NCBI GenBank assembly: GCA_024636555.1
Contig: JAGXGW010000056.1
Span: 1-64,000 of the forward strand
DNA length: 64,000 bases
Direction: 5' to 3'
DNA from: Paracoccaceae bacterium
GTDB lineage: Bacteria; Pseudomonadota; Alphaproteobacteria; Rhodobacterales; Rhodobacteraceae
Within the stretch, counting starts at the first letter, position 1; the number at the start of each line of letters is the position of its first letter. The translations under genes and the position numbers were made by a program. The notes beneath the pieces are model-generated. The model was given only the letters and a program-made list of their open reading frames with translations. It made no database searches and was not told the origin of the DNA. Shown here one piece after another: positions 44,015 to 53,795 of this stretch.

Positions 44015-46219
44015 ATGAGTGATTCAGGTCGCAGGAAACCACCCTTGGTGGCGGATAAACGCGCGCGCGCGAAACCGGCTGCTGTTGCGGCCAAGCCTGC
44101 ATCGGCAAAAACCGCAAAGCGCAAGCCGAGAGCGCGGCGTCAATCAACCCATCGTAATCCGGTGATCCGCTTCATCGCCGGGTTCTTCCATCTGATCTGG
44201 CGCGTGATCTGGGGCTTCACGTGGCGCGTAGGTCTGATCATCGGTCTGATCCTTGCCGGAGCCGTCGGCTATTTCTACACAACCCTGCCGGAGGCGAACG
44301 CGCTGCTGGATGGACGCCAGCGCGGCTCGGTCACGCTGCTTGACGCGGAAGGCCGCGTTTTTGCGTGGCGCGGTGACCAGTTCGGTGGCGTGGTGACCGC
44401 CAGCTCCATCTCGCCGCATCTGAAAAATGCCGTCATCGCAACAGAGGATCGGCGCTTTTACAGCCACCTCGGTGTCTCGCCGCGCGGGATCGCCGGTGCG
44501 ATGCGGATCAACCTGCGCGAAGGACGCGGGCCGTTTTCCGGCAACGGCGGCTCCACGATCACGCAACAGACAGCCAAACTGCTCTGTCTCGGCGTGCCCT
44601 ATGATAAGGAACAGTGGGAATCCGAAGCGGCCTATGAGGCGGATTGCCGTCGCGGATCGCTTTCGCGCAAGCTCAAGGAAGCGGTCTACGCTCTCGCGCT
44701 TGAGACCAAATATACCAAGGACGAAATCCTCGCGATCTATGTCAACCGCGCCTATCTCGGCGGCGGGGCCTTCGGTGCGGAGGCCGCAGCCCAGCGCTAC
44801 TTCGGCAAGACCTCCGGACAGGTCACGCCCGCAGAGGCCGCGATGCTGGCCGGGTTGCTGACCGCGCCCACAAGCCTCGCGCCGACCAACAATCTCCAGC
44901 GCTCGCAGAACCGCGCCGCCACGGTGGTCCGCCTGATGGAGCAGCAGGGCTATCTGACTGCCGCACAGGCCCGTGACGCATTGGACAATCCCGCGCGCCT
45001 GTCCGAAGCCGCCGAAGCCCGCGCAGGCGGATTTTTCGCGGATTGGGTCATGTCTTCGGGGCCGGAATTCTTTACCCGCAACACGACAGAGGATGTGGTG
45101 ATCCGCACCACGCTCGACCCGCGCATCCAAAGCGCATCCGAAGAGGCGATGCAGTTCATCTTCGACAACAAGGTGCGCGACGGGTCCGAGGCGCAGGCCG
45201 CGATTGTCGTGATGTCCTCGGACGGGGCCGTGCGCGCCATGATCGGCGGGCGCGACACCAAGGTTGTTGGCGCGTTCAACCGTGCCACACAGGCACGACG
45301 GCAGACCGGCTCGGCCTTCAAGCCCTTCGTTTTCGCCGCCGCGCTGGACCTTGGCTATTCACCCTATGACATCATCGACGACTCGCCCTATTGCGTGAAC
45401 ATTCCCGGGTCGGGAGAATGGTGCCCCAACAACTACGACCGTTCGTTCAACGGACCTGTCACGATGGTCGATGCCTTCGCCCGCTCGCTGAACATTCCGG
45501 CGGTCAAGGTGGCGCAGACCGTGGGGCTTGAAAGGGTCAGAACCATTGCCGGCCAGTTCGGCATCCAGTCCGATCTCGCCGCTGGCCCCGCGCTGGCGCT
45601 GGGTGCTTCCGATTCGACACTGATCGAAACAACCGGCGCTTTCGCGGGCATCCTCAACGGTGGCTCGGCGGTAACGCCTTACGGCCTGATCGAATTGCGG
45701 ATGCAGGGCGAGGACGAGCCGATGATGAGCGCGACAGGCGGTATGGGCGAGCGCGTGATCCGCCAGGAAGCCGCAGAGCAACTGACATGGATGATGCATC
45801 AGGTCACCACACGCGGCACCGGAACGCGCGCCAATCTGGAAGACCGCGAGGTTGCGGGCAAGACCGGCACAACGCAGGCAGCGCGCGATGCGTGGTTCAT
45901 CGGCTATTCGGCTGACTATGTGACAGGCGTCTGGATGGGCTATGACGACAACACCCCCCTGACAGGGGTGACAGGCGGCGGACTGCCCTCCGAAATCTGG
46001 CACGAGGTCATGGTCCGCGTCCATCAGGGTATGCCTGCACGTCCGTTGCCGATGCAGGCCCCTTTGCAGGGCGCGCCGCAAGTCTCGCAAGAGCAAAATC
46101 AGGGCCAACCGTGGCGACAGGAACAGGCCCAGCCACGTCCCTCGAACAACGGCCAGCCGGAAACGCAGAATGCCATCGAGCAACTGTTCCGGGATCTGTT
46201 CGGCGCCGGACGCAACTGA
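44015..46219 (+). CDS. Class A penicillin-binding protein (bifunctional glycosyltransferase/transpeptidase)
   Basis: The 734-residue protein has a Lys/Ala-rich cytoplasmic N-terminus (1-50), one membrane helix (about 70-90), a GT51 domain with EDRRFYSH (catalytic E144) and GGSTITQQ, then a transpeptidase domain with SAFK, SLN and KTGTTQ. The tail after about 690 is Gln/Pro-rich. It polymerises and cross-links peptidoglycan in the periplasm. Size and motifs fit PBP1-type enzymes. It stands alone, divergent from glnK. Confidence 0.93.
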   Translation: MSDSGRRKPPLVADKRARAKPAAVAAKPASAKTAKRKPRARRQSTHRNPVIRFIAGFFHLIWRVIWGFTWRVGLIIGLILAGAVGYFYTTLPEANALLDGRQRGSVTLLDAEGRVFAWRGDQFGGVVTASSISPHLKNAVIATEDRRFYSHLGVSPRGIAGAMRINLREGRGPFSGNGGSTITQQTAKLLCLGVPYDKEQWESEAAYEADCRRGSLSRKLKEAVYALALETKYTKDEILAIYVNRAYLGGGAFGAEAAAQRYFGKTSGQVTPAEAAMLAGLLTAPTSLAPTNNLQRSQNRAATVVRLMEQQGYLTAAQARDALDNPARLSEAAEARAGGFFADWVMSSGPEFFTRNTTEDVVIRTTLDPRIQSASEEAMQFIFDNKVRDGSEAQAAIVVMSSDGAVRAMIGGRDTKVVGAFNRATQARRQTGSAFKPFVFAAALDLGYSPYDIIDDSPYCVNIPGSGEWCPNNYDRSFNGPVTMVDAFARSLNIPAVKVAQTVGLERVRTIAGQFGIQSDLAAGPALALGASDSTLIETTGAFAGILNGGSAVTPYGLIELRMQGEDEPMMSATGGMGERVIRQEAAEQLTWMMHQVTTRGTGTRANLEDREVAGKTGTTQAARDAWFIGYSADYVTGVWMGYDDNTPLTGVTGGGLPSEIWHEVMVRVHQGMPARPLPMQAPLQGAPQVSQEQNQGQPWRQEQAQPRPSNNGQPETQNAIEQLFRDLFGAGRN

Positions 46220-46227
46220 CCGCCCGC

Positions 46228-46261
46228 CCAAAGGGCGCGCCGTGACTGGCACGCCCTTTGG
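46228..46261 (+). terminator. Inverted repeat after the penicillin-binding protein gene
   Basis: CCAAAGGGCG (46228-46237) and CGCCCTTTGG (46252-46261) form a perfect 10-bp stem. There is no T-run, so termination is likely but not certain. Confidence 0.6.
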
Positions 46262-46412
46262 CCTCGGAAAGGCGCATCCGGTGCAGAGTGCGAGAACAGG
46301 CTGATGCCGCTCTTGCCAAATTCCCTGTGGTATTTCTAAACTTTTTCCGCCTATCGTCCGCGCCAGAAGGCGGAAATGTTTGGTTCTGGTAAAAAGTGGC
46401 AGTTTGGGTGCG

Positions 46413-48155
46413 ATGGTAAAAGACAATTCCGAGGCTGGTCTGAACGAATTGCGGGCGATACGGCGCGAGAGCCGCCATCTCTACTGGACCGTCGCCATCT
46501 TCAGCTTTTTCGCAAACCTGCTGATGCTGACCGGACCGATCTACATGCTGCAGGTCTATGACAGGGTGCTGGGCAGCCGGTCGGTGTCCACGCTGATCGC
46601 CCTGACACTGCTTGTCGCTTTTCTTTACGGGATGATGGGTATTCTCGACCACGCACGCGCCCGCATCATGGGGCGCGTCGGGGCGCGGTTTCAGGCGCGG
46701 CTGGACAGACGCGTGTTCGATGCTGTCCTGCGCAAGTCGTCAACCAGACCCGAACAGCGCAGTGCAACAGGCCTGCGCGATCTTGAATCCGTCCAGCGTA
46801 TGATGACCTCGCCCGCGCTGATGGCCCTGTTCGATATACCTTGGACTCCGGTCTTCCTGATCGGCATCGCGATCTTCCACCCGTGGCTCGGTTATCTGGC
46901 CTTGGTGGGAGGCGCCATGCTGATCCTGATTACCATCGCCAACCAGATCGCCACCCGCAACGCGGTGAATGCCGCCAACAGCTCCGGCTTTGCCTCCGAC
47001 GCGATGGCGGACCAGATCCGCAGCGAGGCCGAGCTGGTGCAATCGCTCGGCATGCGCGATGCGGCCTTTGCGCGGTGGCAACTGTCGCGCAAGGCCAGCC
47101 TGCAAGCGCAGCTTCACGCAGCCGATCTGGGCGGGACCTTCAGCACAACCTCCAAAACGTTCCGGCTGTTCCTGCAATCGGCGATGCTGGGCCTGGGGGC
47201 ATGGCTCGTCATTCTGGATCAGGTCACGCCCGGTGCGATGATCGCGGCCTCGATCCTGATGGGCAGGGCACTGGCCCCGCTGGAACTGGCCATCGGTAAC
47301 TGGGCACTGGTACAGCGCGCCGCCAAGGGTTGGACGGATCTCGCGCAATTGCTCGGCGAGGTGCCCGAGGAACGCCAGCGCACCGCGCTGCCGCAACCGC
47401 GTGCCCATCTGGATGTACAGCAGATCACCGTCGTGCCGCCCACCGAGATGCAGGCTGCGCTGAAAATGCTCAGCTTCACGGTGGCACCCGGTCAGGCGAT
47501 CGGCGTGATCGGCCCCTCCGGTGCCGGAAAATCCACGCTGGCGCGGGCACTCACGGGTGTCTGGCCCACGATGTCGGGCAAGATCAGGCTGAATGGCGCG
47601 GCGCTGGACAATTACGATCCTGCCACCCTTGGCTTGCTGATCGGTTATCTCCCCCAGCGTGTGCAGTTGTTTGACGGCACGATCGCCGAGAATATCGCCC
47701 GTCTGGCGCTGCAACCGGACCCCGCCTTGGTGGTGGAGGCCGCGCAAAAGGCGGGCGCGCACGAGATGATCCTGAAACTGCCGGACGGCTATGACACGAT
47801 GGTCACCGCCGCGGGCGGGCGTCTTTCGGGCGGACAGATCCAGCGGATCGGGCTGGCCCGCGCGCTTTACGGCAAGCCCGTGATCCTTGTGCTGGACGAG
47901 CCGAACTCGAACCTCGACAATGACGGATCGCAAGCCCTGAACCTCGCGATACGCGCGCTCAAGGCCGAGGGCAGGTCCGTCCTGATCATGGCGCACCGGC
48001 CCGCGGCGATACAGGAATGCGACATGATCCTTGTGCTGGAAAACGGCATGCGCGCTGCATTCGGCCCGAAAGACGCTGTTCTCAAGCAGGTTCTGGCCAA
48101 CCATCAGGAGGTCCGGAGCGGCACAGATCAAGGCCAGATCGGAGGCGTACGATGA
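46413..48155 (+). CDS. Type I secretion ABC transporter (PrtD-like permease/ATPase)
   Basis: The 580-residue protein has an N-terminal six-helix ABC exporter domain (PIYMLQVYDRVL, FDIPWTPVFL) and a C-terminal ATPase: Walker A GPSGAGKST, signature LSGGQIQRIGLARAL, Walker B VILVLDEPNSNLDNDG. This is the PrtD/AprD/RaxB type without a C39 peptidase domain. The ATG at 46413 is chosen by family N-termini; a TTG at 46380 with a better ribosome site would add 11 residues. The HlyD partner overlaps its stop. No RTX or other substrate and no TolC are in the window. Confidence 0.9.
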   Translation: MVKDNSEAGLNELRAIRRESRHLYWTVAIFSFFANLLMLTGPIYMLQVYDRVLGSRSVSTLIALTLLVAFLYGMMGILDHARARIMGRVGARFQARLDRRVFDAVLRKSSTRPEQRSATGLRDLESVQRMMTSPALMALFDIPWTPVFLIGIAIFHPWLGYLALVGGAMLILITIANQIATRNAVNAANSSGFASDAMADQIRSEAELVQSLGMRDAAFARWQLSRKASLQAQLHAADLGGTFSTTSKTFRLFLQSAMLGLGAWLVILDQVTPGAMIAASILMGRALAPLELAIGNWALVQRAAKGWTDLAQLLGEVPEERQRTALPQPRAHLDVQQITVVPPTEMQAALKMLSFTVAPGQAIGVIGPSGAGKSTLARALTGVWPTMSGKIRLNGAALDNYDPATLGLLIGYLPQRVQLFDGTIAENIARLALQPDPALVVEAAQKAGAHEMILKLPDGYDTMVTAAGGRLSGGQIQRIGLARALYGKPVILVLDEPNSNLDNDGSQALNLAIRALKAEGRSVLIMAHRPAAIQECDMILVLENGMRAAFGPKDAVLKQVLANHQEVRSGTDQGQIGGVR

Positions 48156-49450
48156 GCAGGGATTTCTCGGTCCGCCGCCCGATGATGATCGGGATTGCGG
48201 GGCTGGTCGTGTTGCTGGGCGGTTTCGGCACATGGGCTGCGTTGTCCAATATCGCGGGGGCTGTTGTGGCGAACGGGCGGATCGAAGTGGATCAGAACCG
48301 CCAGGTCGTCCAGCATCCCGATGGCGGTGTGGTGGCGGAAATTCTGGTGACAGAGGGGATGCATGTCGCCGAGGATCAGGTTCTGATCCGGCTTGATCAG
48401 GCCGCACTGGTCTCGGAAATCGCCATCATCGAGGGGCAATTGTTCGAGCTGATGGCCCGTCGCGGGCGGCACGAGGCAGAGCGCGACAACCGCGCGGAGG
48501 CCGTGTTCGATCCCGTTCTGGTGGCGGCAGCAGCAGCCAATCCGGACACCGCTCTTTTGATGGACGGCCAGACACAGCTTTTGCAGGCGCGCGCCACGTC
48601 TCTGGCCAGTCAGGTCGAGCAACTGAACAAGCGTGGCGAGCAGATCGGGAACCAGATCGCGGGGATCGCCGCCCAGCGCGAGGCTTTGGCGCTGCAGGTC
48701 TCGTTGATCGAACAGGAACTGACCGATCAGCAAAGCCTGCTGGATCGCGGTCTGGCGCAGGCCAGCCGGGTTCTGGGCCTGCAACGCGAACTGGCGCGGC
48801 TGAACGGCCAGATCGGGGCGCTGAGCGCCGAGGCTGCGGAGGCCGAGAGCCGCATCACCGAAACCACAATCGAGATTCTGCGGCTGTCGGAAGCACGGCG
48901 CGAAGAAGCGATCACCCGTCTGCGCGATCTGCAATTTCGCGAACTCGAACTGGCCGAACAGCGCCGCGCCTTGGTGCAACGGCTCGAGCGTATGGATATC
49001 CGCGCGCCTGTGTCGGGCATCGTCTACGGCTTGCAGGTGTTCGCCCGCCGCGCCGTTCTTCGCCCAGCAGAGCCGGTGCTGTTCCTCGTGCCGCAAGACC
49101 GGCCCCTGATCATCATGGCGCAGGTGGACCCGGTCAATATCGATCAGGTCGCCGCCGGACAGGATGTTTCCTTGCGGTTCTCGGCGCTGGATCAACGCCG
49201 GACACCGGAACTGATTGGCCGCGTTGTACGGACCTCGGCAGATGCATTCTCGGATGACAGTGCAGGCACATCCTATTACCGCGCGGAAATCGTGCTGGAC
49301 GAAGGCCAGTTGAACCGCTTGCCCGAAGTGACAGTGCTGATCCCCGGCATGCCGGTGCAAGCATTCATCCGCACACGGGACCGCAGCCCGCTGGACTATC
49401 TGGTCAAGCCGCTTGCGGATTACTTCAGCACCGCGCTGCGGGAAGACTAG
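48152..49450 (+). CDS. HlyD-family type I secretion adaptor (PrtE-like)
   Basis: The 432-residue membrane fusion protein starts at an ATG overlapping the ABC transporter stop (ATGA). It has a short cytoplasmic N-terminus, one membrane helix (about 14-36), a lipoyl half-motif (QHPDGGVVAEILVTEG), a long alpha-helical coiled-coil hairpin (about 110-300) and the second lipoyl half (IRAPVSGIVYGL). It should bridge the inner-membrane exporter to an outer-membrane TolC. Length is normal for PrtE/HlyD types. Confidence 0.92.
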   Translation: MSRDFSVRRPMMIGIAGLVVLLGGFGTWAALSNIAGAVVANGRIEVDQNRQVVQHPDGGVVAEILVTEGMHVAEDQVLIRLDQAALVSEIAIIEGQLFELMARRGRHEAERDNRAEAVFDPVLVAAAAANPDTALLMDGQTQLLQARATSLASQVEQLNKRGEQIGNQIAGIAAQREALALQVSLIEQELTDQQSLLDRGLAQASRVLGLQRELARLNGQIGALSAEAAEAESRITETTIEILRLSEARREEAITRLRDLQFRELELAEQRRALVQRLERMDIRAPVSGIVYGLQVFARRAVLRPAEPVLFLVPQDRPLIIMAQVDPVNIDQVAAGQDVSLRFSALDQRRTPELIGRVVRTSADAFSDDSAGTSYYRAEIVLDEGQLNRLPEVTVLIPGMPVQAFIRTRDRSPLDYLVKPLADYFSTALRED

Positions 49451-49566
49451 GCCCGTATCCTGCGCCGGTGCGCCTTGTCTTTGCGGTTTCAATCCACCGC
49501 GAAGCCCGATAGCGTCCGGTTCAAATCACCCTTCGACAAACTCACCCTTCGATACGGAGCGTTCCC

Positions 49567-50031
49567 ATGACCAGCACCCTTGAAGCCCGCCTTGCAGACC
49601 TCGGCGTCACCCTCCCCGATGCACCGGCACCTGCGGCCAACTACGTGCCATTCGTCCAGAGCGGCGATCTGGTGTTTGTCTCGGGTCAGATTTCCAACGG
49701 GCCGGACGGGTTCATCACCGGCAAGCTGGGCGCGGATATGGATGTGGCTGCCGGTGCTGCTGCCGCGAAAACATGCGCGATCAGCCTTCTGGCGCAGCTC
49801 AAAGCCGCTTGCGGCGGCGATCTGGACCGTCTGGTGCGGGTCGTGAAGCTGACAGGCTTCGTGAACTCGACGCCGGATTTCACCGATCAGCCAAAGGTGA
49901 TCAACGGCGCATCCGATTTTCTGGTCGAGGCGCTGGGTGATATCGGGCGGCATTCCCGTTCCGCCGTGTCCGCCGCCTCGCTGCCACTGGGCGTAGCTGT
50001 CGAGATCGAAGCGATCTTCCAGATAAAATGA
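49567..50031 (+). CDS. RidA-family protein (YjgH-like)
   Basis: The 154-residue protein has the RidA fold with VFVSGQISN (residues 36-44) and the C-terminal HSRSAVSAASLPLGVAVEIEAI pattern (split). The deaminase-linked arginine is conserved in GRHSRSAV. RidA proteins hydrolyse reactive enamine/imine intermediates released by PLP enzymes. It is the first of a run of four coupled genes; its stop overlaps the GDPD ATG. Confidence 0.88.
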   Translation: MTSTLEARLADLGVTLPDAPAPAANYVPFVQSGDLVFVSGQISNGPDGFITGKLGADMDVAAGAAAAKTCAISLLAQLKAACGGDLDRLVRVVKLTGFVNSTPDFTDQPKVINGASDFLVEALGDIGRHSRSAVSAASLPLGVAVEIEAIFQIK

Positions 50032-50795
50032 ACACCCTGCCTGCTGCCTTTCTGAAGGCCCCGATTGCCCATCGCGCCCTGCACGATCTCGGTGCCGGAC
50101 GCCCCGAGAACTCGCCCGCCGCGATCGAGGCCGCCTGCACCGCGGGCTACGGGATCGAGATCGACCTGCAACTGTCCTCGGACGGGGCGGCGATGGTGTT
50201 TCACGATTACGACCTCAAGCGTCTCACCGGCCAGAAAGGTCCGGTGCGCCAGCGCATCGCGGCGGACCTGGGACAGATCACCCTGACAGGCGGCACAGAT
50301 ACGATTCCCACACTGGCGCAGGTTCTGGAACAGGTGGCGGGCCGCGTGCCGCTGCTGATCGAGATCAAGGATCAGGACGGCGCGATGGGTGCGAGCGTCG
50401 GCGCGCTGGAGGCGGCAACGGCCGGCACCCTGAAAGGCTATGACGGTGCCGTTGCTGTGATGTCGTTCAACCCCCATTCCATGATCGCCATGGCGGGACT
50501 GGCCCCTGACATCCCCCGTGGTCTGACGACCTGCAACTACAGCGAAACGGACTGGCCGCTGCTGCCTGCGGGCACACGCAAACGGCTGCGCGAGATACCG
50601 GACTTTGATGCGGCGCGCGCCTGTTTTATCAGCCATCAGGCCAGTGATCTTGCTGCGGCGCGTGTGGCCGACCTCAAGGCGCGCGGCGCGGCGATCCTGT
50701 GCTGGACGATCCGTTCCGCTGCGGCAGAGGCAGACGCGCGCCGGATCGCACATAATGTCACCTTTGAGGGATATGCCGCTTCGATACCGGCTTGA
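50028..50795 (+). CDS. Glycerophosphodiester phosphodiesterase
   Basis: The 255-residue cytoplasmic protein has GDPD motifs: IAHRALHDLGAGRPENS (catalytic HR and EN), GIEIDLQLSSDGAAMVFHDYDL (split; metal-binding E, D and the HD), and LLIEIK. No signal peptide. It hydrolyses glycerophosphodiesters to glycerol-3-phosphate and an alcohol. The ATG overlaps the RidA stop (ATGA). Confidence 0.92.
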   Translation: MNTLPAAFLKAPIAHRALHDLGAGRPENSPAAIEAACTAGYGIEIDLQLSSDGAAMVFHDYDLKRLTGQKGPVRQRIAADLGQITLTGGTDTIPTLAQVLEQVAGRVPLLIEIKDQDGAMGASVGALEAATAGTLKGYDGAVAVMSFNPHSMIAMAGLAPDIPRGLTTCNYSETDWPLLPAGTRKRLREIPDFDAARACFISHQASDLAAARVADLKARGAAILCWTIRSAAAEADARRIAHNVTFEGYAASIPA

Positions 50796-50847
50796 TCGGA
50801 CCTCGGACTGCTCCAGATAGTTCAGTGCACTAAGAGGGCGCGCCGTA

Positions 50848-52035
50848 ATGACAGATGACATGATCGAAATCTCGATGCTGGCCAGTCTGTCGGAGGTGGC
50901 GCAATCCGAATGGGATGCCTGCGCCTGCCCCGAAGTGGCGGACGGGCAGGCCCCGTATGATCCTTTCACCACGTGGCGGTTTCTCAAGGCGCTTGAGGAC
51001 AGCGGTTCGGTGGGCACCGGCTCGGGCTGGCAGCCACGCTATCTGGTGGCCACGAAAGACGGCCAGATCATCGCCTGCGCGCCGATGTACGCCAAGTCGC
51101 ACAGTCAGGGAGAGTATATCTTCGATCACAACTGGGCCCACGCCTATGAGCGCGCGGGCGGGCGCTACTACCCCAAACTGCAGATCGCCGTCCCCTTTAC
51201 ACCGGCCACAGGCCGCCGGTTTCTGGTCCGTCCGGGGTTCGAGGCGGCAGGACAGGCCGCTCTCGTAAAAGGCTGCGTGGAGCTTGCGGCCAAGAACAAC
51301 CTGTCCTCGCTTCATATCACGTTCTGCACAACGGAAGAGGCCGAGGCGGGTGCCCAAATGGGTTTGATGCACCGCGTGACCCAGCAATATCATTGGCAAA
51401 ACGACAACTACGCGGATTTTGACGGGTTTCTCGCCTCGCTCTCGTCGCGCAAGCGCAAGATGATCCGCAAGGAACGCGCACAAGCGCAGGGTTTCGGTGG
51501 GCAGATCGTCGCGCTGACAGGCGAACAGATCGAGCCGTGGCATTGGGAGTATTTCTGGCGTTTCTATCAGGATACAGGCGCGCGCAAATGGGGCACGCCC
51601 TATCTGTCGCGGCGGTTCTTCGACATCGCCCAAGAGAGCCTGCGCGACGACATGCTGCTGGTGCTGGCGATGCGTGACGGGGTTCCCGTGGCAGGGGCGT
51701 TGAACTTTATCGGCCGACAGGCGCTTTATGGCCGGTATTGGGGATGCGCCGAGGATCACCCCTGCCTGCATTTCGAGCTTTGCTATTATCAGGCGATGGA
51801 GTTTGCGATTGCCAAGGATATACAACGCGTCGAAGCTGGCGCACAGGGCGAGCACAAACTGGCCCGTGGCTATCTGCCGGTACCGATCCATTCGCTGCAC
51901 TGGATGCGCGACGAGAGTTTTGCCGATGCAGTAGCCCGCTACCTCACCGCCGAGCGTGCGGCCGTCGAGGAAGATATCGAAGTTCTGACGGCCTATGGTC
52001 CGTTCAGAAAAAGCCAAGTGGAGGAACAGGAATGA
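50848..52035 (+). CDS. FemAB/COG3146-type GNAT acyltransferase
   Basis: The 395-residue protein fits the COG3146 'peptidogalycan biosynthesis' group of GNAT proteins: [20 protein letters not shown] (near 95-115, given in part), [14 protein letters not shown], and the C-terminal [14 protein letters not shown]. The family's substrate is unsettled. It lies 52 bases after the GDPD gene, and its stop overlaps the next ATG. Confidence 0.87.
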   Translation: MTDDMIEISMLASLSEVAQSEWDACACPEVADGQAPYDPFTTWRFLKALEDSGSVGTGSGWQPRYLVATKDGQIIACAPMYAKSHSQGEYIFDHNWAHAYERAGGRYYPKLQIAVPFTPATGRRFLVRPGFEAAGQAALVKGCVELAAKNNLSSLHITFCTTEEAEAGAQMGLMHRVTQQYHWQNDNYADFDGFLASLSSRKRKMIRKERAQAQGFGGQIVALTGEQIEPWHWEYFWRFYQDTGARKWGTPYLSRRFFDIAQESLRDDMLLVLAMRDGVPVAGALNFIGRQALYGRYWGCAEDHPCLHFELCYYQAMEFAIAKDIQRVEAGAQGEHKLARGYLPVPIHSLHWMRDESFADAVARYLTAERAAVEEDIEVLTAYGPFRKSQVEEQE

Positions 52036-52322
52036 CCGAACGCCTTAGCGATACCGGCCGCAAAGCCATGCTTTCACCATTGTTCGAGACGGGCTGGAGC
52101 ATGGCGGAGGACCGCGACGCCATCACCAAGACCTTCGAGTTCAAGGATTTCACCGAAGCCTTCGGCTGGATGACGCAGGCGGCTTTGTGGGCCGAGAAAT
52201 GGGGCCATCATCCCGAATGGTCCAATGTCTACAAAACGGTGACTGTTGTGCTGACAACGCATGATGTGGATGGTCTTTCGGCGCTGGATGCCAAGCTGGC
52301 CCGCAAGATGGATAGTATTTGA
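52032..52322 (+). CDS. phhB: Pterin-4a-carbinolamine dehydratase
   Basis: The 96-residue protein has the PCD/DCoH signature: [18 protein letters not shown] followed by [13 protein letters not shown], with catalytic HHPEW, and TTHDVDGLS. It dehydrates 4a-hydroxytetrahydrobiopterin; no phenylalanine hydroxylase is adjacent, and in many bacteria it has a pterin-recycling or molybdopterin-related role. Its ATG overlaps the upstream stop (ATGA). Confidence 0.93.
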   Translation: MTERLSDTGRKAMLSPLFETGWSMAEDRDAITKTFEFKDFTEAFGWMTQAALWAEKWGHHPEWSNVYKTVTVVLTTHDVDGLSALDAKLARKMDSI

Positions 52323-52356
52323 ACGATTTTGACGCGCAGCAGACCAAGGAAGACCG

Positions 52357-53199
52357 ATGCAAGACCTGATGACAACCGAACTGTGGAACGAGAATACGCT
52401 TGCCGATCTGCTGACCCTGCAATTTCTGGCATCATTGGCCGGATCGGTGCTGGCCGCAGTCGTCATCATTATCGGCGGATTTCTGGTGGCCGGTTGGGCA
52501 CGCAACCGTGTTTTAGGCCTCTCGCAGCGCCACCACCGGCTGGATGCCACCTTGTTCAGCTTTCTCGGCAACCTGCTGCGCTATGTCATTCTGGCATTCA
52601 TGGCATTGTTTGTCCTGAATACTTTTGGCATCCAGACAACCTCCATTGTGGCTGTTATCGGTGCGGCGGGTCTTGCGATCGGTCTGGCGTTGCAAGGCAC
52701 CCTGTCCAACGTTGCGGCGGGGGTGATGATCATCATTTTCCGCCCCTTCAAAAACGGTGATTTCGTCGAGGTCGGTGGCCAGATGGGGACCGTAAAGGAG
52801 ATCTCGCTGAACTTCACCGAGATGTCCTCGCTTGGCAATGTGCAGGTGATCGTGCCGAACAGCAAAATCTGGGGCGATGTGATCACCAACTATTCCGTCT
52901 ACGATACGCGCCGCGCGGAATGGGTTTTTGGCGTGGGTTACGGGGCTGATCTAAAGCTGGCGGAATCCATCATCCGCGATACGATCATGGCCGACCCACG
53001 GTCCAAGACTGATCCCGCGCCGTTCATTCAGGTCAACAACCTTGGTGATTATTCGGTCGATTTTCTGGTTCGCGTCTGGTGTTCGTCCGCCGATTATTTC
53101 CAGTTTCAGGCCGATATGAAACGCGCCGTCAAAGAGGCGCTGGATCAGGCCGGTATCGAAATCCCGTTCCCGACACAAACGATGATCAACGTGGCCTGA
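52357..53199 (+). CDS. mscS: Small-conductance mechanosensitive channel (MscS family)
   Basis: The 280-residue protein has three membrane helices, with the pore-lining TM3 in GAAGLAIGLALQGTLSNVAAG (shown in part) and the MscS beta domain beginning RPFKNGDFVEV. Length matches E. coli MscS (286). It opens under membrane tension to release solutes during osmotic downshift. It follows phhB by 34 bases on the same strand and may be cotranscribed. Confidence 0.93.
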   Translation: MQDLMTTELWNENTLADLLTLQFLASLAGSVLAAVVIIIGGFLVAGWARNRVLGLSQRHHRLDATLFSFLGNLLRYVILAFMALFVLNTFGIQTTSIVAVIGAAGLAIGLALQGTLSNVAAGVMIIIFRPFKNGDFVEVGGQMGTVKEISLNFTEMSSLGNVQVIVPNSKIWGDVITNYSVYDTRRAEWVFGVGYGADLKLAESIIRDTIMADPRSKTDPAPFIQVNNLGDYSVDFLVRVWCSSADYFQFQADMKRAVKEALDQAGIEIPFPTQTMINVA

Positions 53200-53258
53200 G
53201 CCGGGCAGCGGCAACATGCCTGCATCATCTTTTCCTATCCTGACGTGTTGTAATTAAA

Positions 53259-53276
53259 TATATCGCGCACGATATA
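53259..53276. promoter_or_regulatory. Putative OhrR (MarR-type) operator upstream of ohr
   Basis: TATATCG and CGATATA form a perfect inverted repeat with a 4-base spacer (CGCA), flanked by AATTAAA and AATT. It lies 35 bases before the ohr ATG. An 18-bp AT-flanked dyad is the usual form of MarR/OhrR sites. Confidence 0.6.
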
Positions 53277-53310
53277 AATTGCAGCGATCTCAACAATGAA
53301 GGAGACGATG

Positions 53311-53739
53311 ATGTCTGTTGACGTAAAATACCGCACGAAAGCCACAGCCACGGGCGGGCGCGAGGGTCACTCCGCCACCGAGGATGGCGCTGTCGATGTC
53401 AGACTGGTGACGCCGAAGGAACTGGGCGGCGGTGGCGGCGACGGGGTGAACCCCGAGCAGCTTTTCGCAACAGGCTATGCGGCCTGCTTTCTCGGTGCGC
53501 TGAAAGCCGTGGCGGGAAAGGACAAGATCAAGGTGTCCTCTGACGCCACCGTGCAGGCGGAAGTCGGTATTGGTCCGCGTTCTGATGGCGGGGGTTTTGG
53601 TCTGGAAGTGGCGCTGACCGTCACGCTGCCCGGGATCGAGGCGGATGTCGCCGATGACCTGATCGCGCGGGCGCATGTCGTGTGCCCCTATTCCCATGCG
53701 ACACAGAACAATATCAAAGTTGACCTCAAGCGCGGCTGA
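53311..53739 (+). CDS. ohr: Organic hydroperoxide resistance protein
   Basis: From ATG 53311, six bases after AAGGAG, the product has 142 residues with the two catalytic cysteines C59 (GYAACFLGAL) and C125 (VVCPYSHATQNN), the standard Ohr spacing. It reduces organic and lipid hydroperoxides with lipoyl/dithiol electrons. Start codons at 53296 and 53308 are in frame but fit the ribosome site less well. No ohrR lies in the window. Confidence 0.95.
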   Translation: MSVDVKYRTKATATGGREGHSATEDGAVDVRLVTPKELGGGGGDGVNPEQLFATGYAACFLGALKAVAGKDKIKVSSDATVQAEVGIGPRSDGGGFGLEVALTVTLPGIEADVADDLIARAHVVCPYSHATQNNIKVDLKRG

Positions 53740-53795
53740 AGGTGGGACGATGTTCCGGCGGGGATAATTGTTTCTGCACGGTTCTCGTCAATACA

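Noticed and set aside
46740-49492. Two long minus-strand frames antisense to the type I secretion genes
   Set aside because: Walker A, signature, Walker B and lipoyl motifs are all in the plus-strand frames; the antisense translations look random.
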